The notes under the pieces are model-generated. The model saw nothing but the letters and a program-made list of their open reading frames with translations, was not told the origin of the DNA and searched no databases. This document shows positions 60,801-64,000 of a DNA stretch of 64,000 nt, one piece after another. The stretch comes from Tanytarsus gracilentus (Eukaryota; Arthropoda; Insecta; Diptera; Chironomidae). Every line of letters begins with the position of its first letter. Positions within the stretch are counted from its first letter, which is position 1. The translations under genes and the position numbers were made by a program. Where the stretch lies: NCBI GenBank assembly GCA_038502055.1, contig JAXRKN010000044.1, positions 9,449,501 to 9,513,500 of the forward strand, in the 5' to 3' direction.

Positions 60801-63800
60801 TTGTTAATGATAGTTTTAAGTACTTTTGGATTTTACTTGGTTTTCATTTAACCTCAAATCTAATTAAAATTTTAAATTCCATCAGGACCCAAGTTCATCT
60901 TACGATGATGACACCACCGAAGCGGAACCTCGACCGAGTACCAGTAGAGGTTTTCGCGATGACGAAGACTCGAGTGCAATTGATGAAAAATCCAGATTAA
61001 TTAAGGGAAAAGATCCTAAAGATGGCGAAGAGGAGAAAAAGGAAACCGAAGCCCAAAGAAAGAGAAAATTGTTGATGGCAAAATTGATGATGATTCCGGC
61101 ATTTATCTCGAGCATTTTGGTGTCAATTACTTTGAGACTACATCGCGTGTCGAGAAGTTATCGCTATGTCATGCGTGTTTTGGCACGTGAAAAGAAAATT
61201 TTGAAGGTAAATTTAGTTGCGAAATTAAAAGAAATTAGGATTTTTTAATTGCGTGAAATTTTTATTAGCATTCATCTAACTTTGGAGCTGGCTTCAGAAG
61301 TGGCTCGAACATGATTTGGACACCAATTCAACATGCAAAAACAACCAGGTAATTTATTAAATTTATTGGATTCTCGTCATCTTCCTCCACTTGTAAATAT
61401 CCCCGAAAATTATTCACTAAAAATTAAATAAACGATTAAATAAAAATTAGAGCTTCGCCAACTGGCTCTGGAAGTTCGGGAGAGACAGCGCCTGTACAGG
61501 ACGACTATAATAATATTGTTAGTAGAAGTAGTGATAGTGATAGCTTAAGTAGTTCAAACTGTATAGCTAGAGCTGACTCAAGTCGAGGCATGGAAGACGA
61601 TCCGACTTTCCGCGAATCAATTGTCTCATCACCGGCGAGGTTGAGTGGCACATCCGAGGGGTAATTATTGACTTTTACAGATTATTAAATAACTTAATCA
61701 AATGAAAAAAGTTAAAGTTGTAAATAACCGTTAAATTTATATAAATTCTGAAAGGGAAAATTCACTCAGAAATATTTAAACTATTTTACTAATTTAAAAA
61801 ATTTAATTTCCAATTTAGACTTCACCCAATGGGTGGAATCGGCGCAGCGTTTGCCTTAATGCAGCGTGATCGAGTTCAACCAACTCAGACAGAAGAAGAA
61901 GTGTAAGTTGACACCCTCAAATAATTAATTTTTCAAATTAAGTAGTTGACATGCGTAGTTCAAAATATTTATAATAAGCATATAGTGGAATTTAGCGGTA
62001 AATTGCCTGACTAGAATTTTGCACGAATCCTCATGACATGCCGCACAATTTTATTTGCTAACCCAATCATTTATTAGAGTAGCCATTAATTAGCTTTTTA
62101 ACCTAATTAATTAAGACGACGTCAATCGTGGATAGCACCGGAAATTCGAATTTTAGCACCGTCGCTTGATCGCGGCCTTGATGATGAGTCAGAAAGTTTA
62201 AGATGTGATTCATTAATGTCCATTAGAAGGTGATTTTAAGGCTAATTTTTTGCACAAAAAATTGTACAGCTCGAAAAATTTGCATGAAATTTCAAAAACT
62301 TTAATTTTTTTTGTAAAACATTTTTAAATTTTAATTTTAATCCTACAGCAAACCCAAGGACATTATTTTGAAGATCGACGAGGAGCCCGAAGAAGATGAT
62401 TTCGCTAGTAAAGAACATCACATATTGGTTGAACTGTAAGCTAATTAATTTTGATCATTAAAATGTTAATAAAATTCTTCCTCACAGCTTCCAAGCCATT
62501 TGGTATGTAATTCTTTCGCACACTGACTTCATCTGCTATGCCATGGTGTTTTTGAATCAAGTAAGATGAAATCATTCTCTTTTTTCGCTTTAAACAAATT
62601 AAATTTTTAATTAGATAAAATCGGCGAGCATTCTTTCGATTCCACTTCCTTTGATGGTTCTTTTGTGGGGCACACTCACATTCCCTCGGCCGTCAAAGAC
62701 TTTTTGGGTCACTCTCATCGCCTATACACAAGCTGTTGTACTCATCAAGTGTGCTTGTCAATTTGAAGCATGGTTCTGGAATAGTCAGCCAATAACTGCA
62801 AATCAACCCTTTGCGCCGGCGAGAATTTTGGGAATTGAAAAGAAAAATGGATACGCGACTTACGACTTAATTTTACTTCTCGTCGTATTTTGTCATCGAA
62901 TCATTTTAAAGTCACTCGGTTTGTGGAAATCAGATGTGACAATTGAAAAGCCAATTCCGGGTGAAAAATATCAGTTCGATGCAATCAAGAATGAAATTGA
63001 ACAGAATGCAATTGTTGAGAGGAAAATTGATGAGAATGGAAAATCCGTGAGAGTCGTTGACGATAAGGATACGGTGATGGTTGAACAGTCAGAGGAGGAA
63101 GAAGCGAGTGGCTTTGTTGCGGTCGCAAAGCTTTCATGCCAAAAATACATATCCTCAATTCGAGAGTTCTTAAAGCAACTCTTTGATCGACAATCAAAGC
63201 GATCCGCAGACGTTTATGGATTTCTTTTCCTCTGCGATTTCATCAATTTCTTTGTCATTCTATTTGGCTTCAGCTCATTTGGAACGCAAGAAGGCGACGG
63301 CGGTGTTTTATCGTACTTTGAGGAGAATAAGGTTCCAATAACCTTCCTCCTTATGCTTATCATACAATTTTTCTTCATTGTCGTTGATCGTGCTTTGTAT
63401 TTAAGGTAATTTTTAAATAGTTTTAAAACTGATAAAATTTTAAATAACTTTTCAACCAACAGGAAAAACATGTTTGGGAAAATAATTTTCCAATTCATTT
63501 TAATTGTCGGCCTTCACATCTGGATGTTCTTTGTTCTTCCGGCCACAACCGAGAGGAGCTTCAACGCCAAAGATCCACCAATAATTTATTACATGATCAA
63601 ATGCTTTTATCTACTCTTTTCCGCTTATCAAATTCGATGTGGATATCCGTCGAGAATTCTCGGCAATTTCCTCACAAAAGACTTTACGATGCTTAATTTT
63701 GCTGGCTTTAAGATTTTTATGAATATTCCATTCCTGATGGAACTTCGTACGCTAATGGATTGGGTTTGGACGGACACGTCTATGACGTTATTTGATTGGC

Positions 63801-64000
63801 TTAAAATGGAAGATATTTTTGCAAATATTTATCAATTAAAATGTTCACGTCAACTCGAGAGCGATTTGCCGGCACCACGTGGTCAAAAGAAGGGACCAAT
63901 GGTGAAGTATCTCATGGGCGGTGGCATGATCTTACTCATTATTGCTGTCATTTGGTTCCCACTTGCACTCTTTGCATTCAGTAACACTGTTGGCGAACCA
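48815..64000 (+). CDS. Piezo: Piezo mechanosensitive cation channel (C-terminus beyond the window)
   Basis: Very large trimeric stretch-activated channel of the plasma membrane. 28 coding exons, all GT-AG and phase-consistent, give 2578 residues before the edge: 48815-48878, 51770-51865, 51926-52436, 52492-52611, 52746-52914, 53105-53275, 53767-53823, 54113-54203, 54323-54465, 54520-55122, 55186-55334, 55396-56929, 56988-57170, 57274-57631, 57773-58125, 58189-58398, 58460-58748, 60000-60145, 60235-60423, 60886-61206, 61269-61348, 61451-61660, 61819-61902, 62116-62229, 62349-62435, 62488-62560, 62615-63405, 63463-64000. It starts MANYIVSLIVQRLILPIL and is dominated by four-helix blade units. 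Markers include SWSIIYHSWLGF, LWDGVCFAFLILQRR followed by a Glu/Lys beam helix, IRSGDYYMFED, and near the end DWVWTDTSMTLFDWLKMEDI (anchor) and KYLMGGGMILLIIAVIWFPL (outer helix). Extracellular cap, inner helix and C-terminal domain are missing. Long acidic and Ser-rich cytosolic linkers are encoded by 57773-62435. Confidence 0.96.
50360..50562. mobile_element. Small non-autonomous element with inverted ends and flanking duplication
   Basis: The ends CCTAGGGCTGAGAA (50367-50380) and TTCTCAGCCTTGG (50543-50555) are inverted copies of each other apart from one indel or mismatch. AATAAAA lies immediately outside both ends (50360-50366 and 50556-50562), and the match extends to AATAAAACC if the first two bases are counted outside. 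Total about 189 bases with no coding capacity. The TAGGG/CAAGG termini and the 7-9 base duplication resemble hAT-type MITEs; the family assignment is inferred. Confidence 0.65.
50402..50521. repeat. 10-bp minisatellite, about 12 copies
   Basis: Tandem units near CAGTGCCCCC / CAATGTCCTA (consensus CARTGYCCNN) fill the interior of the inverted-repeat element. They are GC-rich on an AT-rich background, and copies have diverged from each other. The pyrimidine-rich strand is the plus strand. Confidence 0.9.

Noticed and set aside
48815..64000. Ending Piezo at 58756, where the open frame from 58460 hits a stop
   Set aside because: A GTAATT donor after 58748 and an acceptor before 60000 join in the right phase and lead straight into the conserved SGDYYMFED block, so the stop is intronic.
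1..64000. Bacterial-type systems, CRISPR arrays, phage or toxin-antitoxin loci
   Set aside because: Every recognised gene is a spliced animal gene. The direct repeats present are microsatellites, a minisatellite and an intronic tandem repeat, not spacer-separated arrays.
1..64000. tRNA, rRNA or well-known insect microRNA genes
   Set aside because: I looked for tRNA T-loop boxes and for several common microRNA seeds and found none. A covariance search would be needed to exclude divergent ones.

Overview
The window reads as nuclear DNA of an insect, most likely a fly or midge (Diptera). It is strongly AT-rich, most genes are split by short GT-AG introns of about 55-100 bases, and AATAAA-type poly(A) signals follow several stop codons. 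The encoded proteins are typical animal ones. The short, roughly 610-residue separase is the fly-type form, which is the best argument for Diptera. I cannot name the species. Exon junctions below were placed by reading splice sites and checking that phase is kept across every join; every complete gene gives a whole number of codons.

Left to right. The window opens inside an Nckx30C-type K+-dependent Na+/Ca2+ exchanger (+), of which the last five coding exons are present (to 6249). About 15 kb without a recognisable gene follow. A compact cluster lies at 21.6-27.4 kb: separase (-), divergent from Rack1 (+), then a MYND/Tudor-domain protein (+) of the piRNA-pathway type. SCAR/WAVE (+, 32.65-34.72 kb) has a likely untranslated first exon near 27.9 kb. 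Next is an LDLRAP1/ARH-like PTB clathrin adaptor (+) with two interchangeable first coding exons. It converges on a single-exon secreted serine protease homologue (-) that has lost two catalytic residues. Two minus-strand genes follow in tandem: a divergent importin-alpha lacking the IBB domain, and the centriolar WD40 protein Poc1. From 48.8 kb to the right edge lies a Piezo mechanosensitive channel (+), 28 coding exons, cut off just after the outer pore helix.

These are unrelated eukaryotic genes, not an operon or a single pathway, and no new multi-gene system is evident. The most interesting structures are: (1) an importin-alpha-like intron flanked by a 24-bp exact duplication of exon sequence with AG|GT inside it, which looks like a recent intron gain; (2) a small element with terminal inverted repeats and a target-site-like duplication, carrying a 10-bp minisatellite, in Piezo intron 1; (3) duplicated 49-nt first coding exons in the adaptor gene; (4) tandem WH2 motifs in SCAR; (5) a GC-rich palindromic island in the SCAR 5' intron; and (6) a protease pseudoenzyme with a decayed relative next to it.
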